A stretch of 27,196 nucleotides of DNA from Deltaproteobacteria bacterium. GTDB lineage: Bacteria > Desulfobacterota > DSM-4660 > Desulfatiglandales > HGW-15. Made by a program: the position numbers and the translations under genes. Shown here in pieces: positions 1 through 8,153 of the stretch (positions are counted from its first letter, which is position 1; every line of letters starts with the position of its first letter). The notes beneath the pieces are model-generated. The model was not told the origin of the DNA and did no database searches. It worked only from the letters and a program-made list of their open reading frames with translations. The stretch spans positions 1 through 27,196 of the forward strand of contig JAFDIC010000015.1 of the NCBI GenBank assembly GCA_019308525.1, read 5' to 3'.

Positions 1-774
1 CTTGAAGCTACAGGGCAGGAAGGACGCGCACTTTCCGCACACGTGTGTTGAGCCGGGAAGATCTCTAAAGTAATCCAGCACCTTCCTGTTTTCGACCAGC
101 CGATCCCAGCAGGTCCTCCGCATGAATTGAGATTCCTCGAGGGCAGAAACGGGGCAGGCCTGAATGCATTTCCCGCAGGGATTACCAGCCTTCAGGAGAC
201 AAGCCTGGTCCTTCTCTGTAAGGGGGTGGTCTCCGAGAGGCGCCTCGGTAACCAGGCTGCCAAGACGACCCGCGCACCCGGCCGGCGTGATCAGCAGGCG
301 GTTTGTCCCGAAGCGGCCGAGGCCGGCGAAATGTCCGAGATGCTTATGGGACCAACGGGCCATAAGCTTGACCTCGTCGAAATTATGGGTGGCCGGGGTG
401 AGGGCCGAGCGGTATCCATGTTTTGCCAATAGGTCCGAGAGGCCCTGGCTCAAACGACTGATCAATTCATTGGTTTCCACATAGGCGACACCCCAATTCC
501 TGCAGGGACGATCTCCCTGTCGGTTCTCTTTCACCAGTTTCTTGCTGAAGGGAACAAAAAAGACTATGACAGATCTGGCAGATGATAACAACTCCTTCGG
601 GAGCAAATGATCTTGAGCCGCTACCATGCGCAGATGGTCGAAGCGACTATCTACGGTGGCAGTCACAAGAAGGGGAGCGCGCCACCAGACACCCGAGGCC
701 CTTGCCTGTTTTTCTGCTTCAACATGCCTTTCGGCAAAAACCCTTAAATCATTGATGGATAAGTTCCTGGGCAT
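1..774 (-). CDS. QueG-like 4Fe-4S protein, 3' end cut by the window edge
   Basis: The minus strand is open from an ATG at 774 through base 1, giving the first 258 residues with no stop. Residues around 140-165 read GLGRFGTNRLLITPAG, which resembles the GLGxxGKNxLLI(N/H)P segment of epoxyqueuosine reductase (QueG) relatives. This is followed by CGKCIQACP at about 202-210, a classical 4Fe-4S motif, a further Cys near 223, and CGKC near 248, consistent with a two-cluster ferredoxin domain. The protein is therefore a QueG-like, double-[4Fe-4S] redox protein, probably cytoplasmic since no signal peptide is visible. Whether it acts in queuosine synthesis is unclear, because many QueG-like proteins in anaerobes have other or unknown roles. 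FolE2, which makes the precursor shared by folate and queuosine, lies nearby on the same strand, but 234 bp separate this gene from the AICAR transformylase gene. The C-terminus lies outside the window. Confidence 0.75.
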   Translation of the reverse strand, partial: MPRNLSINDLRVFAERHVEAEKQARASGVWWRAPLLVTATVDSRFDHLRMVAAQDHLLPKELLSSARSVIVFFVPFSKKLVKENRQGDRPCRNWGVAYVETNELISRLSQGLSDLLAKHGYRSALTPATHNFDEVKLMARWSHKHLGHFAGLGRFGTNRLLITPAGCAGRLGSLVTEAPLGDHPLTEKDQACLLKAGNPCGKCIQACPVSALEESQFMRRTCWDRLVENRKVLDYFRDLPGSTHVCGKCASFLPCSFK

Positions 775-1008
775 GATCAAATGCTCAAAGCTTGAATTGT
801 GAATTGATTTCCTCAGGCTGCGCTTGTCTCAGCAGTTGATCCCTTTGCCTCGATTAATGCCTGCAAGAATATTGCCGCGGGCGTAACGCGACAGGCCAAT
901 GATCAAGTCTACTTCTCCATCCTCGAACATTCATACCTGCCGGAGACCATCAATTACTGCCTCCCAATGCTTTTCGAAGATTTCACCCTCTCAATGGTTT
1001 TCCACAGG

Positions 1009-2304
1009 TCAGTGCTTGAATGCCCGCTGGCCCGTGAACACCATGGTCACCTTTGGATCCGCCTCGTTACAGGCCTGGATGGATTCAAAGTCCCTCAGCG
1101 ATCCTCCGGGCTGGACAATGGCCCTTATTCCCTCCTTTATAGCCACATCCACGCCGTCCCTGAAAGGGAAAAACGCGTCGGAGACCATGGTTGCACCAAC
1201 AAGGCCACCCTTTGCCTCCTTTGTTTCCCTGTCTATCTCTTGTATCAACCCCTTCTCTTTTTCTCCCTTCTTCACCAGGAGTTCCAGGTCTTTGTACCCC
1301 ATCCCGTGTCTCCTGAAACAGAGCGCATCCGCATACTTGGTATAGGCCTTGAATATCGCTATCTCGGCAACACCCACCCGGTCCTGCTCGCCTGTGCCGA
1401 TTCCCACGGTCACCCCGTCCTTGACGTAGATGACAGAGTTTGAAGTAATCCCTTGCTCCACCTGCCAGCCAAAGAGCATGTCCTCGTACTCCTCCTCCGT
1501 AGGTTCCCTCTCGATCCTGTATGCCCTTCCCTTGTATTCAGCGCTGGCGAGGGTGAAATCCTCCTTGGACCTGATCCGGTTGAGTGGAGATTGTTGAACT
1601 ATTATTCCCCCGTCTATCAGGCTCTTGAAGTCCACGAACCGTGCTTCCCTGTAAGATGAAAGGTCCTCAATCCTGCTTATCCTGATGATCCGGAGGTTTG
1701 CCCTCTTTGCCAGGATCGGGATCGTGCCCTCTTCGAAATCCGGGGCGGCAACCACCTCCAGGTAATTCTCCGAAATCATCTCGGCCGTGCCCCTGTCTAC
1801 GGGTTGATTAAAGAGGGCGCAACCACCAAAGGCCGCGATACGGTCTGCCATATTTGCCCGCTGGTAGGCCTCGGCTAGGTCTGATCCATAGGCCACTCCG
1901 CAAGGATTGTTGTGCTTCACTATGACCACGGCAGGCTTCCTGCTGAGATATCTCATAATATTGAGGGAGTTATCGATATCCGTCAGGTTGATCTTTCCGG
2001 GGTGCTTACCGCTCTGGATCATATCCTCCTCGGTTATGGCCGAAACAAGCCCCCTTTTGGGCTCAATGAACTGGCATCCCCCCAGGAGCAGGTTGCCGTT
2101 TACCAGCTCGTAGAGAGCGGCCTCCTGCCCCGGGTTTTCACCATAACGAAGCCCTTTCTCTATGTACTCGCCGCTCTTTTCGTCTCTGATCTTCCAAGCC
2201 CTCTTTCTGTAGATCAGGGTCTGGTCACCAAAGGAGACCCTCATCTCCTGTGGGAAGTGGTCATCCATGACCGTCCTGTACATCTTTTTCAAATCATCAC
2301 TCAT
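1009..2304 (-). CDS. purH: Stand-alone AICAR transformylase (PurH C-terminal domain)
   Basis: This 431-residue protein corresponds to the formyltransferase half of bifunctional PurH. It transfers a formyl group from 10-formyl-tetrahydrofolate to AICAR in the penultimate step of IMP synthesis. Visible motifs are LRYGENPGQ (52-60), the catalytic KHNNPCG (130-136), SDAFFPFRDGVD near the end and the typical C-terminus FTGQRAFKH. The N-terminal IMP cyclohydrolase domain is absent and not encoded nearby, so the ring-closure enzyme must lie elsewhere. Such split arrangements are known in anaerobic bacteria and archaea. An upstream in-frame start at 2397 exists, but the ATG at 2304 is preceded by TTGGAGGACGTTC, a Shine-Dalgarno site at the right spacing, and begins the conserved sequence, so I chose it. 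It lies 123 bp downstream of folE2 on the same strand; both relate to folate and one-carbon metabolism. Some authors call stand-alone versions PurV. Confidence 0.9.
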   Translation of the reverse strand: MSDDLKKMYRTVMDDHFPQEMRVSFGDQTLIYRKRAWKIRDEKSGEYIEKGLRYGENPGQEAALYELVNGNLLLGGCQFIEPKRGLVSAITEEDMIQSGKHPGKINLTDIDNSLNIMRYLSRKPAVVIVKHNNPCGVAYGSDLAEAYQRANMADRIAAFGGCALFNQPVDRGTAEMISENYLEVVAAPDFEEGTIPILAKRANLRIIRISRIEDLSSYREARFVDFKSLIDGGIIVQQSPLNRIRSKEDFTLASAEYKGRAYRIEREPTEEEYEDMLFGWQVEQGITSNSVIYVKDGVTVGIGTGEQDRVGVAEIAIFKAYTKYADALCFRRHGMGYKDLELLVKKGEKEKGLIQEIDRETKEAKGGLVGATMVSDAFFPFRDGVDVAIKEGIRAIVQPGGSLRDFESIQACNEADPKVTMVFTGQRAFKH

Positions 2305-2427
2305 GAACGTCCTCCAAAATATTCCACGATAGGTGCAAGGCAGAAGGGCAAAGGAAGAGCTTGCTCCTGGGCTGAATAATTTCCCCAATGCAGGCAATTC
2401 AAACCATTCTCTCTTCCGAAGCGTCTC

Positions 2428-3198
2428 TCAACCTTTAAGCCGCTCTATATATGCATAGGCGCTATGGTTGTGGATGGATTCAAAGTTCTCCGTCTCAACG
2501 GCGAACCAGGTAATGTTTGGATCCTCATCCAGCTTTAGTGCTATATCCCTTACCACGTCCTCCACGAACTTAGGGTTCTCATAGGCTCGTTCCGTAACGA
2601 ATTTCTCATCCTCCCTCTTCAGCACGGAGTAGACATCACTGGAGGCCGAGTCCTCCACCAGCTTGATGAGATCCTCAATCCACACGAACTTCTTGAAACG
2701 CACCTTGAGCCTTACGATTCCCCTCTGGTTGTGTGCCCCGAATTCGCTTATCTCCTTGGAGCACGGGCAAAGGGTCGATATCGGGACCTCGATCATGGTA
2801 ATCAAATCACTGCCCTCGTTCAATGAACCCTTGAAAGTGCAATTGTATTCCATCAATCCCTCACTGCCCGTGACCGGCGCAGACTTTCTTATGAAGTAAG
2901 GAAATGTGATTTCCATGTGGGCACTCTCGGCATTAAGACGTTCCTTCATCTCCTGGAGGATACTGGAGAAGTTCTGAAGCGAGATTTGCTGGCTGTTCTC
3001 GTTCAGGATCTCCACGAATCGGCTCATGTGGGTCCCCTTGTAATGCCTGGGGAGATTGACATACATATTGATCTTGGCCACGGTCTGCTGGCTGCCCACG
3101 TTCTTGTCAAGGACCGTGATAGGGTACCGTATTCCCTTCACTCCCACCTGGTCTATGTCGATATTGCGGCTATCCTTCGTGTTCTGAATATCTTCCAT
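2428..3198 (-). CDS. folE2: GTP cyclohydrolase FolE2 (type IB)
   Basis: The 256-residue product matches the FolE2/MptA family (COG1469), which converts GTP to 7,8-dihydroneopterin triphosphate, the entry step to folate and also to queuosine. Supporting motifs are KGIRYPI near residue 21, NLPRHYKGTHMSRF (48-61), and STLCPCSKEISEFGAHNQRG (141-160), which carries the active-site Cys and metal-binding His of the family. Length is normal for FolE2 (about 250-300). An in-frame GTG at 3231 would add 11 residues, but the ATG at 3198 follows GAGGAAAAC at proper spacing and starts the typical N-terminus, so it is preferred. FolE2 enzymes are metal-flexible and often replace the zinc enzyme FolE. The gene sits upstream of the AICAR transformylase gene, which uses a folate cofactor, and the two are probably co-transcribed. 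Confidence 0.92.
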   Translation of the reverse strand: MEDIQNTKDSRNIDIDQVGVKGIRYPITVLDKNVGSQQTVAKINMYVNLPRHYKGTHMSRFVEILNENSQQISLQNFSSILQEMKERLNAESAHMEITFPYFIRKSAPVTGSEGLMEYNCTFKGSLNEGSDLITMIEVPISTLCPCSKEISEFGAHNQRGIVRLKVRFKKFVWIEDLIKLVEDSASSDVYSVLKREDEKFVTERAYENPKFVEDVVRDIALKLDEDPNITWFAVETENFESIHNHSAYAYIERLKG

Positions 3199-3438
3199 GT
3201 TTTCCTCGACTTGATTACAATTTAGCCTCACCGGGAGGGGTTTGCTTCTCGTAACTATAGGCCATCATGTAGTAATTTTGAGCTTCAAAGTCAATATTAA
3301 CCTGTAGCAGCACGCATTTTATACCTTGATTTTCTCCCCCCCAGAAGTTAATTTAAGGGGGCTACGAGTCGCAAAGGACGACCCAATTCTTCCTTTCCGC
3401 GCTGGGGGCAGGAGGCCTTCGCGCGGTTTCTCTCCTGT

Positions 3439-3492
<54 letters not shown>

Positions 3493-3515
<23 letters not shown>

Positions 3516-3701
3516 GCGTTTTTCATGAAAACCGCATGGTGGGTGGCTGGGCCTCCATTCTTATCCCTCGTACTTCAAGCACAAAAACAAGATGGCCTGA
3601 ATAGCTCGAGACCTGGGTTTGGTATCACGCTCCGGGCGGGTAAAGCAATCCCCAAGGGGCCTGTGCGTCCAAGGCGCATTCAAATCCCTTCGCCCCGACC
3701 A
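3493..3701 (+). repeat. Direct duplication of the tRNA-Pro 3' end (att-like)
   Basis: The final 23 nt of the tRNA (3493-3515, from the T-loop TTCAAAT through the encoded CCA) are repeated exactly at 3679-3701. Bases on both sides differ, and no second complete cloverleaf can be folded in front of the second copy. A tRNA plus a second exact copy of its 3' end is the footprint left by tyrosine-recombinase integration, where the element supplies the new 3' end and the old one is displaced. Only 164 bp separate the copies and no integrase is present, so any element has been deleted or was very small. Confidence 0.7.
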
Positions 3702-3788
3702 CTGTGTCTTGTAAGAACCAGAAGCTGGGCACACGAATCTGTTTCCAGGGGGCGAGGGGGCCTAATGCCGGCAGCTCACAACCGCCGC

Positions 3789-3856
3789 GCCTGTCGTGCG
3801 GAAGGTGCCGGGAGTTCTGTCCAGAGGACGCGGTGGAACCATCAGCGGGAATGTGA
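3789..3856 (+). pseudogene. Copied tail of a ferredoxin-domain gene
   Basis: Read in frame this segment gives CGRCREFCPEDAVEPSAGM followed by TGA. It is the last 20 or so codons of a gene almost identical to the FMN/ferredoxin fusion gene ending at 9796. By my alignment 3796-3856 and 9736-9796 match at 56 of 61 positions, and the match stops abruptly about seven bases further upstream. No start codon or upstream domain remains. The differences at the end (SAGM versus SMGI) suggest that it came from a related but not identical paralog. It sits in the debris zone behind the tRNA 3'-end repeat. Confidence 0.75.
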
Positions 3857-4179
3857 GTCCTGCCGTTCCGGTCCCACCCACAGGCGAGTTGCCCGTTGCT
3901 CAGCAGCATCGCCAGATTATGTTTTTCTTGACACATAAGGGTGAGTAAACTAGTTTAGGCCTCAAAGAGGTATTCGTTTCGCATCATTTTCTGGCAAGGA
4001 CATAGCGCACTTACTCCGACCCCAGAAACGGAGTTCCCACTATTCTGCCTATTGTAGAGCAGTGGGAGAAGGAGAAAGGTGATGTCCTGGCAAGAGCCTG
4101 GATCCTGTCAATAACATTACTACCATGATAAATCTAGGGGGGTTTTGAACTTCAACTACTTACTCGAAAGGAGACTAAG
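3857..4179 (+). promoter_or_regulatory. Leader region of the TRAP operon, possible sigma-54-like site
   Basis: No convincing gene is present in this stretch. CTGGCAAGGACATAGCG at 3991-4007 has the GG-N10-GC spacing of a sigma-54 -24/-12 promoter, although the -12 half is poor (TAGC instead of TTGC). It lies about 170 nt before dctP. A short open segment before 4126 reads SDPRNGVPTILPIVEQW and may be remnant coding sequence that I do not recognise. The dctP ribosome-binding site GAAAGGAG closes the region. Confidence 0.25.
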
Positions 4180-5235
4180 ATGAAGAGGAATTGTTTGTTG
4201 GTGTGGCTAGTTGGCGTTTTTACCATTCTTGCTTTCACAATTCTCCTTTTTGCTTTGCCGGCGGCATCCGATGCCAGGGTATACCGTATGAAGATTCAAT
4301 CGGGATATCCCAGAGGTGACCTATCCATGGAGACGTTGAAGGTGTTTGCCAAGGCTGCTGAGAAAAGAAGCAATGGTCAGATCAAGATCCAGGTTTTCGC
4401 TGATCCCGAGCTGGTCCCGGTAGAAGAACTGTTTGGAGCTACAAAAAAGGGTACCCTGGACATGCTTCATTGCATGGGAGCTTACTGGGGAGGAATACTC
4501 ACGGTGGGTGAAATCGAGTTCGGCCTGCCTTACATGTACAATATCCCTGGGAACAAGAGCTACGATGAGAGTGCGATGATGGTGCGCAATTTCTTCTTCA
4601 AACGGGGCTTCATCGACCTTCTGCGTGAGGAATACGGGAAGCACGGTCTCTATTATCTTGATATGCACCATTATGGCCCGACCTTTACCATGGCTACGTC
4701 CTGCATCAGGACCCTGGAGGATTTCAAAGGGAAGAAATTCCGAGTCGAGGGAGCCTGGCACGATTACTACAATATGCTGGGGGCGAGGGGGACCGCTCTC
4801 AGTGGTACAGATGCTTACATGGGGCTGAAGCTCGGGACCATTGATGCTTCCCAGTGGGATGTGAGCTGTGTGACCGGTCTAAAATGGCATGAAGTCGCCC
4901 CCTATCGAATCCTTGGGGGCCAGAACGAAGTCCAGCCAGGACATATTCTAGTCAATATGAAACGGTGGCAATCCTTGCCGGATAACCTTAAGAGCGCCCT
5001 TGCAGGAGCCGCTGAGGATTATTACTATGCACTCCACCAGGTCTACAAGGGAGAACTGGAAAAATATAATGAGCTTGTAAGGAGTGGCAAGATCAAGGAA
5101 TGCAGGATTACTGAAGAGGCTGATAAGGCCCATCGAGAAGCGGCTTACAAGATATGGGCGGAGACGGCAAAAAGAGATCCAGCGGCAGCCAAGGCTATCG
5201 AGATGGTCAAGGAGTGGAGAAAGACACTGCAATAG
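4180..5235 (+). CDS. dctP: TRAP transporter solute-binding protein (DctP family)
   Basis: The 351-residue protein begins with a Sec signal peptide: basic MKRN, a hydrophobic run to about residue 27, and a likely cleavage after LPAASDA. The mature part has the DctP fold signature. There is a substrate-facing N-terminal lobe (residues 35-130), and DFKGKKFRVEG near 185-195 contains the conserved Arg that binds the substrate carboxylate in this family. The C-terminal helix is rich in Lys and Glu. It would capture an organic acid in the periplasm and deliver it to DctQM. GAAAGGAG lies 6 nt before the ATG, so translation should be strong. The membrane subunits follow on the same strand after a 301-bp spacer with a hairpin. 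The substrate cannot be read from sequence; TRAP systems carry dicarboxylates, keto acids, aromatic acids and sugar acids. Confidence 0.92.
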   Translation: MKRNCLLVWLVGVFTILAFTILLFALPAASDARVYRMKIQSGYPRGDLSMETLKVFAKAAEKRSNGQIKIQVFADPELVPVEELFGATKKGTLDMLHCMGAYWGGILTVGEIEFGLPYMYNIPGNKSYDESAMMVRNFFFKRGFIDLLREEYGKHGLYYLDMHHYGPTFTMATSCIRTLEDFKGKKFRVEGAWHDYYNMLGARGTALSGTDAYMGLKLGTIDASQWDVSCVTGLKWHEVAPYRILGGQNEVQPGHILVNMKRWQSLPDNLKSALAGAAEDYYYALHQVYKGELEKYNELVRSGKIKECRITEEADKAHREAAYKIWAETAKRDPAAAKAIEMVKEWRKTLQ

Positions 5236-5293
5236 GCTGCCTTTCTCGTCAAAGCTTGTAAGTGAACAAATACTTGCTGCTATTCGATATTCT

Positions 5294-5324
5294 GCATGGG
5301 AGCGATGGCGCCGTGCTCCCATGC
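5294..5324 (+). repeat. Perfect 10-bp hairpin between dctP and dctQ
   Basis: GCATGGGAGC (5294-5303) and GCTCCCATGC (5315-5324) form a perfect stem around an 11-nt loop that contains the palindrome GGCGCC. No T-tract follows, so it is not a classical terminator. A stable hairpin just behind a binding-protein gene could protect the dctP part of a processed mRNA and raise its level over the membrane subunits, as known for other binding-protein-dependent operons. The rest of 5236-5536 shows no gene that I can support. Confidence 0.6.
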
Positions 5325-5536
5325 GGCCTCCAGTGGTTCTCCGTACTTACCGAAGAGCGGTGTGCAGCGGGTGTCTTTGCTTTAGAGGAGCCGAAGATCG
5401 TTCAGAAACAGGCCGATGATTTTCATCTTCGTTGGACGAAGGAAAGTTCATCCCGGCCTTCTTGTACACACTCCCAAATGAGAACTAGGTGTTGTGCGGC
5501 GTTTTCCACGAATGGGCTTCCCAGAAAGAGGGTTGA

Positions 5537-6058
5537 GTGAGAAGGATGCCAGGACAAATTCAGAAAATCTTCAACCTGATTGACTCCATAACCGAAAAGA
5601 TAAACAAGCCTGCCAGCCTGCTGGTCATGGTTATCATGGGTTGCATATCTTTTGAAGTGATATCAAGATATGTCTTCAATCGTCCGACAAACTGGGTATG
5701 GCCCATAAGCAGGCAGCTTTTTTCCCTTTTCATACTTGTCTCCGGTGTATATGCCATGGCAAGGGAAGACCATATCAGGATTGAGATAATCTATGATTTT
5801 TTCCCTGCGTGGATGAAACAGTTTGTGCGAATACTTTCGATCTTTTGCATCCTTGTATTTCTCGGTGTATTGGTATGGCAATCCGCATGGATGGCCTGGG
5901 ATTCAATTTTGACCGGAGAAACGAATCCGGGTTCCTTTCGCATCCTCCCCCTTTACCCGATCAAGAGCCTGATCCCCATATTCTCATTCCTGTTTCTTCT
6001 TCAGGGGGTTTCAGTGCTCTGTCGGCGTAAGAAAAGCGACAAGAAACAGGAAAATTGA
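5537..6058 (+). CDS. dctQ: TRAP transporter small permease subunit (DctQ family)
   Basis: The 173-residue protein has four hydrophobic segments typical of DctQ: about residues 26-48, 53-76, 95-118 and 138-157. A basic tail (RRKKSDKK) follows. The motif FEVISRYVFNRPTNWV near residues 39-54 matches the conserved SRYxFNxPxxW segment after the first helix. DctQ forms an inner-membrane complex with DctM and is needed for sodium-driven uptake of the ligand brought by DctP. The start is probably the GTG at 5537, preceded by AAGAGGGTTGA. The ATG at 5546 sits directly against GAGAAGG with no spacer and is less likely. A small open frame follows at once, then dctM. Confidence 0.9.
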   Translation: MRRMPGQIQKIFNLIDSITEKINKPASLLVMVIMGCISFEVISRYVFNRPTNWVWPISRQLFSLFILVSGVYAMAREDHIRIEIIYDFFPAWMKQFVRILSIFCILVFLGVLVWQSAWMAWDSILTGETNPGSFRILPLYPIKSLIPIFSFLFLLQGVSVLCRRKKSDKKQEN

Positions 6059-6059
6059 T

Positions 6060-6263
6060 GTGCCATATCTGATCGAGAAGGATAGGGCTGGCATGGGCCG
6101 GATAAGATTACTCTGGAAAGGGAATTGGTTCCTTGAAAGGGGGTTGCCCAAGGCCTTGTCAAAGATCAAACTTGGTCCCTGCCAAGTCTTTTCACGAGAT
6201 GCAATAGAACTCCTCTTGGACATTGTAAGCACAAGCGGACAAAAGGTAGCTACAATTTCATGA
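6060..6263 (+). CDS. Possible small protein between dctQ and dctM
   Basis: A 67-codon frame starts with GTG one base after the dctQ stop and ends in an ATGA overlap with dctM, an arrangement typical of translational coupling. The ATG of dctM has no good ribosome-binding site of its own (AAAGG is 13 nt away), which makes coupling attractive. The predicted peptide is basic (RLLWKGNW, KALSKIKLG) and has no transmembrane segment or known domain. DctQ and DctM genes are usually adjacent, so this 200-bp insert could also be non-coding. I do not recognise the product. Confidence 0.3.
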   Translation: MPYLIEKDRAGMGRIRLLWKGNWFLERGLPKALSKIKLGPCQVFSRDAIELLLDIVSTSGQKVATIS

Positions 6264-7561
6264 GTACTGAGCTGGTTACAGGTCTTTTGTTTGGAGGTCT
6301 TCTATTCCTTCTTGCCTTGGGAATTCCAGTCACCTTCGCTCTGGGCTGCATAAGTGTAATTATCTCCTTTCTACTGGGAGGGGTGAATGACCTGTACATG
6401 GTCGCTACGACCACCTACAGGGAGATAGCCGATCCGAGCCTCATCACCATCCCGATGTTCGTGGTCATGGGGAATTTCCTGGTGCATTCCGGCATTTCCG
6501 ATCGCTTATTCACGGCACTAAACTACTGGCTTTCCGGGTTGCGAGGGGGACTGGCAGTCGTAACCATTGCTGTATGCGTGGCCCTCGCCATGTGCGGTGG
6601 TTTCGGGCCTGGAATCCTGACTATGGGCGTCATTGCAGTGCCCGCCATGCTAAAGCAGTCATACGACAAGAGCCTGGCCCTGGGAAGTGTCATGGCCGGA
6701 GGTGTTCTGGGGAGCATTATTCCGCCAAGTATCATCATGATCATTTTTGCCTATATTTCAAGGGCTTCGGTAGGAAGGCTATTCTTTGGAGGCGCCATAC
6801 CCGGTTTTGTTACCGGGTTTCTGTACATGCTTTATGTATTGATCCGCTCCTATCTCCAACCGCAATTGGCTCCCCGATCCAGAGTAGATATAGATTGGAA
6901 ACTCAGGTGGAGGTCTCTAAAGGAAATATTCTTTCCTGCCCTATTGGTTGTCCTGGTACTGGGCTCCATCTTTTTTGGCATGGCAACACCTACGGAGGCA
7001 GGGGCGGTAGGGGCGTTGGGATCGTTTCTGATCTGCGTGATCTACCGGAGACTCACCTGGGAAGTTATCGTCAAGGCTTGCCGGGAAACCATGCGAATAA
7101 GCGGTATGGCCTTATGGATACTGGTGGCGGCAACACTTTTCGGGGTCGTTTATACCAGCGCCGGCGCCCAGGATATGGTTATGGAGATAGTCGGTTCGCT
7201 GCAAATCAATCGCTGGATCATCCTCGCCGTTATGCAGATGATACTGCTCATATTCGGCATGTTTATGGATGATTTCGCGGTGATTACCATCTGTGCCCCT
7301 ATTTTTGTCCCTATTGCCAGGTTGCTGGGTTTTGACCAGATATGGTTTTCCATAGTGTTCGTTCTCAACATGCAGGTGGCATACCTTACGCCACCCTTCG
7401 GGTGGTCCTTGATACTGATGAAGGGCGTTGCACCTCCTGAGATATCCACCAGGGATATCTGGAGGTCCGTCCCACCCTTTGTAGGCATCCAATTGATCGT
7501 GTTGGTACTCACTATGGTTTTTCCCCAACTGGCTCTATGGCTGCCTAACAGGATGTTTTAG
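6260..7561 (+). CDS. dctM: TRAP transporter large permease subunit (DctM family)
   Basis: The 433-residue, very hydrophobic protein has about 11-12 membrane segments and normal DctM length. Family signatures include LALGIPVTFALG (19-30), DPSLITIPMFVVMGNFL near residues 58-74, the conserved GGFGPGILTMGVIAVPAML around 114-132, GSIIPPSIIMIIFAY, MATPTEAGAVGALGS and GMFMDDFAVITICAPIF. It forms the sodium-coupled channel of the TRAP transporter, working as an elevator-type carrier in the inner membrane. Its start overlaps the stop of the preceding small frame (ATGA). It ends the transporter operon; no intrinsic terminator is evident behind it. Confidence 0.95.
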   Translation: MSTELVTGLLFGGLLFLLALGIPVTFALGCISVIISFLLGGVNDLYMVATTTYREIADPSLITIPMFVVMGNFLVHSGISDRLFTALNYWLSGLRGGLAVVTIAVCVALAMCGGFGPGILTMGVIAVPAMLKQSYDKSLALGSVMAGGVLGSIIPPSIIMIIFAYISRASVGRLFFGGAIPGFVTGFLYMLYVLIRSYLQPQLAPRSRVDIDWKLRWRSLKEIFFPALLVVLVLGSIFFGMATPTEAGAVGALGSFLICVIYRRLTWEVIVKACRETMRISGMALWILVAATLFGVVYTSAGAQDMVMEIVGSLQINRWIILAVMQMILLIFGMFMDDFAVITICAPIFVPIARLLGFDQIWFSIVFVLNMQVAYLTPPFGWSLILMKGVAPPEISTRDIWRSVPPFVGIQLIVLVLTMVFPQLALWLPNRMF

Positions 7562-7685
7562 GTTCGTCTGAGATTTCTTTCAATCCTCAAACATTTTGTG
7601 AAAAGATATTGGTTTGAATCGCCCCATGTAGAGACGGGCCCAGGAAGCCATAATTCGACCTTCCACCACTGCTGAAAAGGATTGA
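7562..7685. other. Gap behind dctM with no recognisable feature
   Basis: I see no gene, terminator hairpin with T-run, or repeat here. It is the start of an 830-bp stretch of decayed sequence that runs to the BrnTA module. Confidence 0.5.
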
Positions 7686-7943
7686 GACGGATCATTCAGG
7701 GATATTTCATGCACCCTGCGCTGCGGCCACGTTCCGGTCGGGGATCTTCCCCGTCAATGGATATTGGATTTCTTTGGGAGATTATTCACAGGGGATGAGG
7801 CAGAGAGCTCATTACATTTTTGGGATGCTGCTGCTTCCTGTATCCATAAACTTTACCCGGAAGAGCTAATGGATGGAATTGAGGATGCTTACAGTCAGGG
7901 TATGATATGGCCGGGAAGGAGCACACAAAGGTTCAGACCATAG
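7686..7943 (+). pseudogene. Remnant of a DUF1186-like gene
   Basis: This open stretch without a start codon encodes DLPRQWILDFFGRLFTGDEA, then FWDAAASCIHKLYPEELMD and GIEDAYSQGMIWPG before a TAG. The order of motifs (a helix ending in FxRxLF, then W-D-A near a Cys, then LYPEEL, then IxxAYxxGxIxPG) resembles the C-terminal part of the helical-repeat DUF1186 family as I remember it. The N-terminal half and any ribosome-binding site are absent, and the frame is closed by stops on both sides, so it is not a working gene. The function of the family is unknown. Confidence 0.45.
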
Positions 7944-8007
7944 ATATCCTTGTGGTTCTTCGAGGGGCTATGGAATCGGAGGAATCCTGTTGATTGGTCT
8001 GCCGTAG

Positions 8008-8150
8008 ATCTGCGAAAAGGCCACAATAGGAGATTTGGGTCCTCCAGCTCTTTTGAAGGCGCGAGAGGAGTACAAGACTAAGTTTCCTCAAAGGGCTGAG
8101 GAAGTAGATGGATGGGACGATATTCAGTTTCTGAATAAGAGCAGGCTCAC
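8008..8150 (+). pseudogene. Unrecognised coding-like fragment
   Basis: An open stretch after a TAG encodes GDLGPPALLKAREEYKTKFP followed by QRAEEVDGWDDIQFLNKSR, which has the amphipathic, charge-rich composition of real protein. No start codon or ribosome-binding site is present. The frame stays open to 8214, but its last part lies antisense to the transposase remnant, so the real homology probably ends near 8150. I do not recognise the family. It may be a shifted continuation of the DUF1186-like remnant upstream or an unrelated gene. Confidence 0.3.
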
Positions 8151-8153
8151 GAT

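Noticed and set aside
781..1008. Short minus-strand frame MFEDGEVDLIIGLSRYARG in the gap before the QueG-like gene
   Set aside because: Only about 32 codons, no ribosome-binding site and no family that I recognise; noted as possible remnant but not supported as a gene.
1..3198. A dedicated queuosine operon (QueG-like protein plus FolE2)
   Set aside because: The QueG-like protein is partial and divergent, and no queC, queD, queE, queF or tgt is present; the folate link to AICAR transformylase explains FolE2 as well.
3625..3701. A second complete tRNA-Pro ending at the repeated 3' end
   Set aside because: Only the last 23 nt match; the expected D-arm, anticodon stem and 5' acceptor strand are not present in the 54 nt before.
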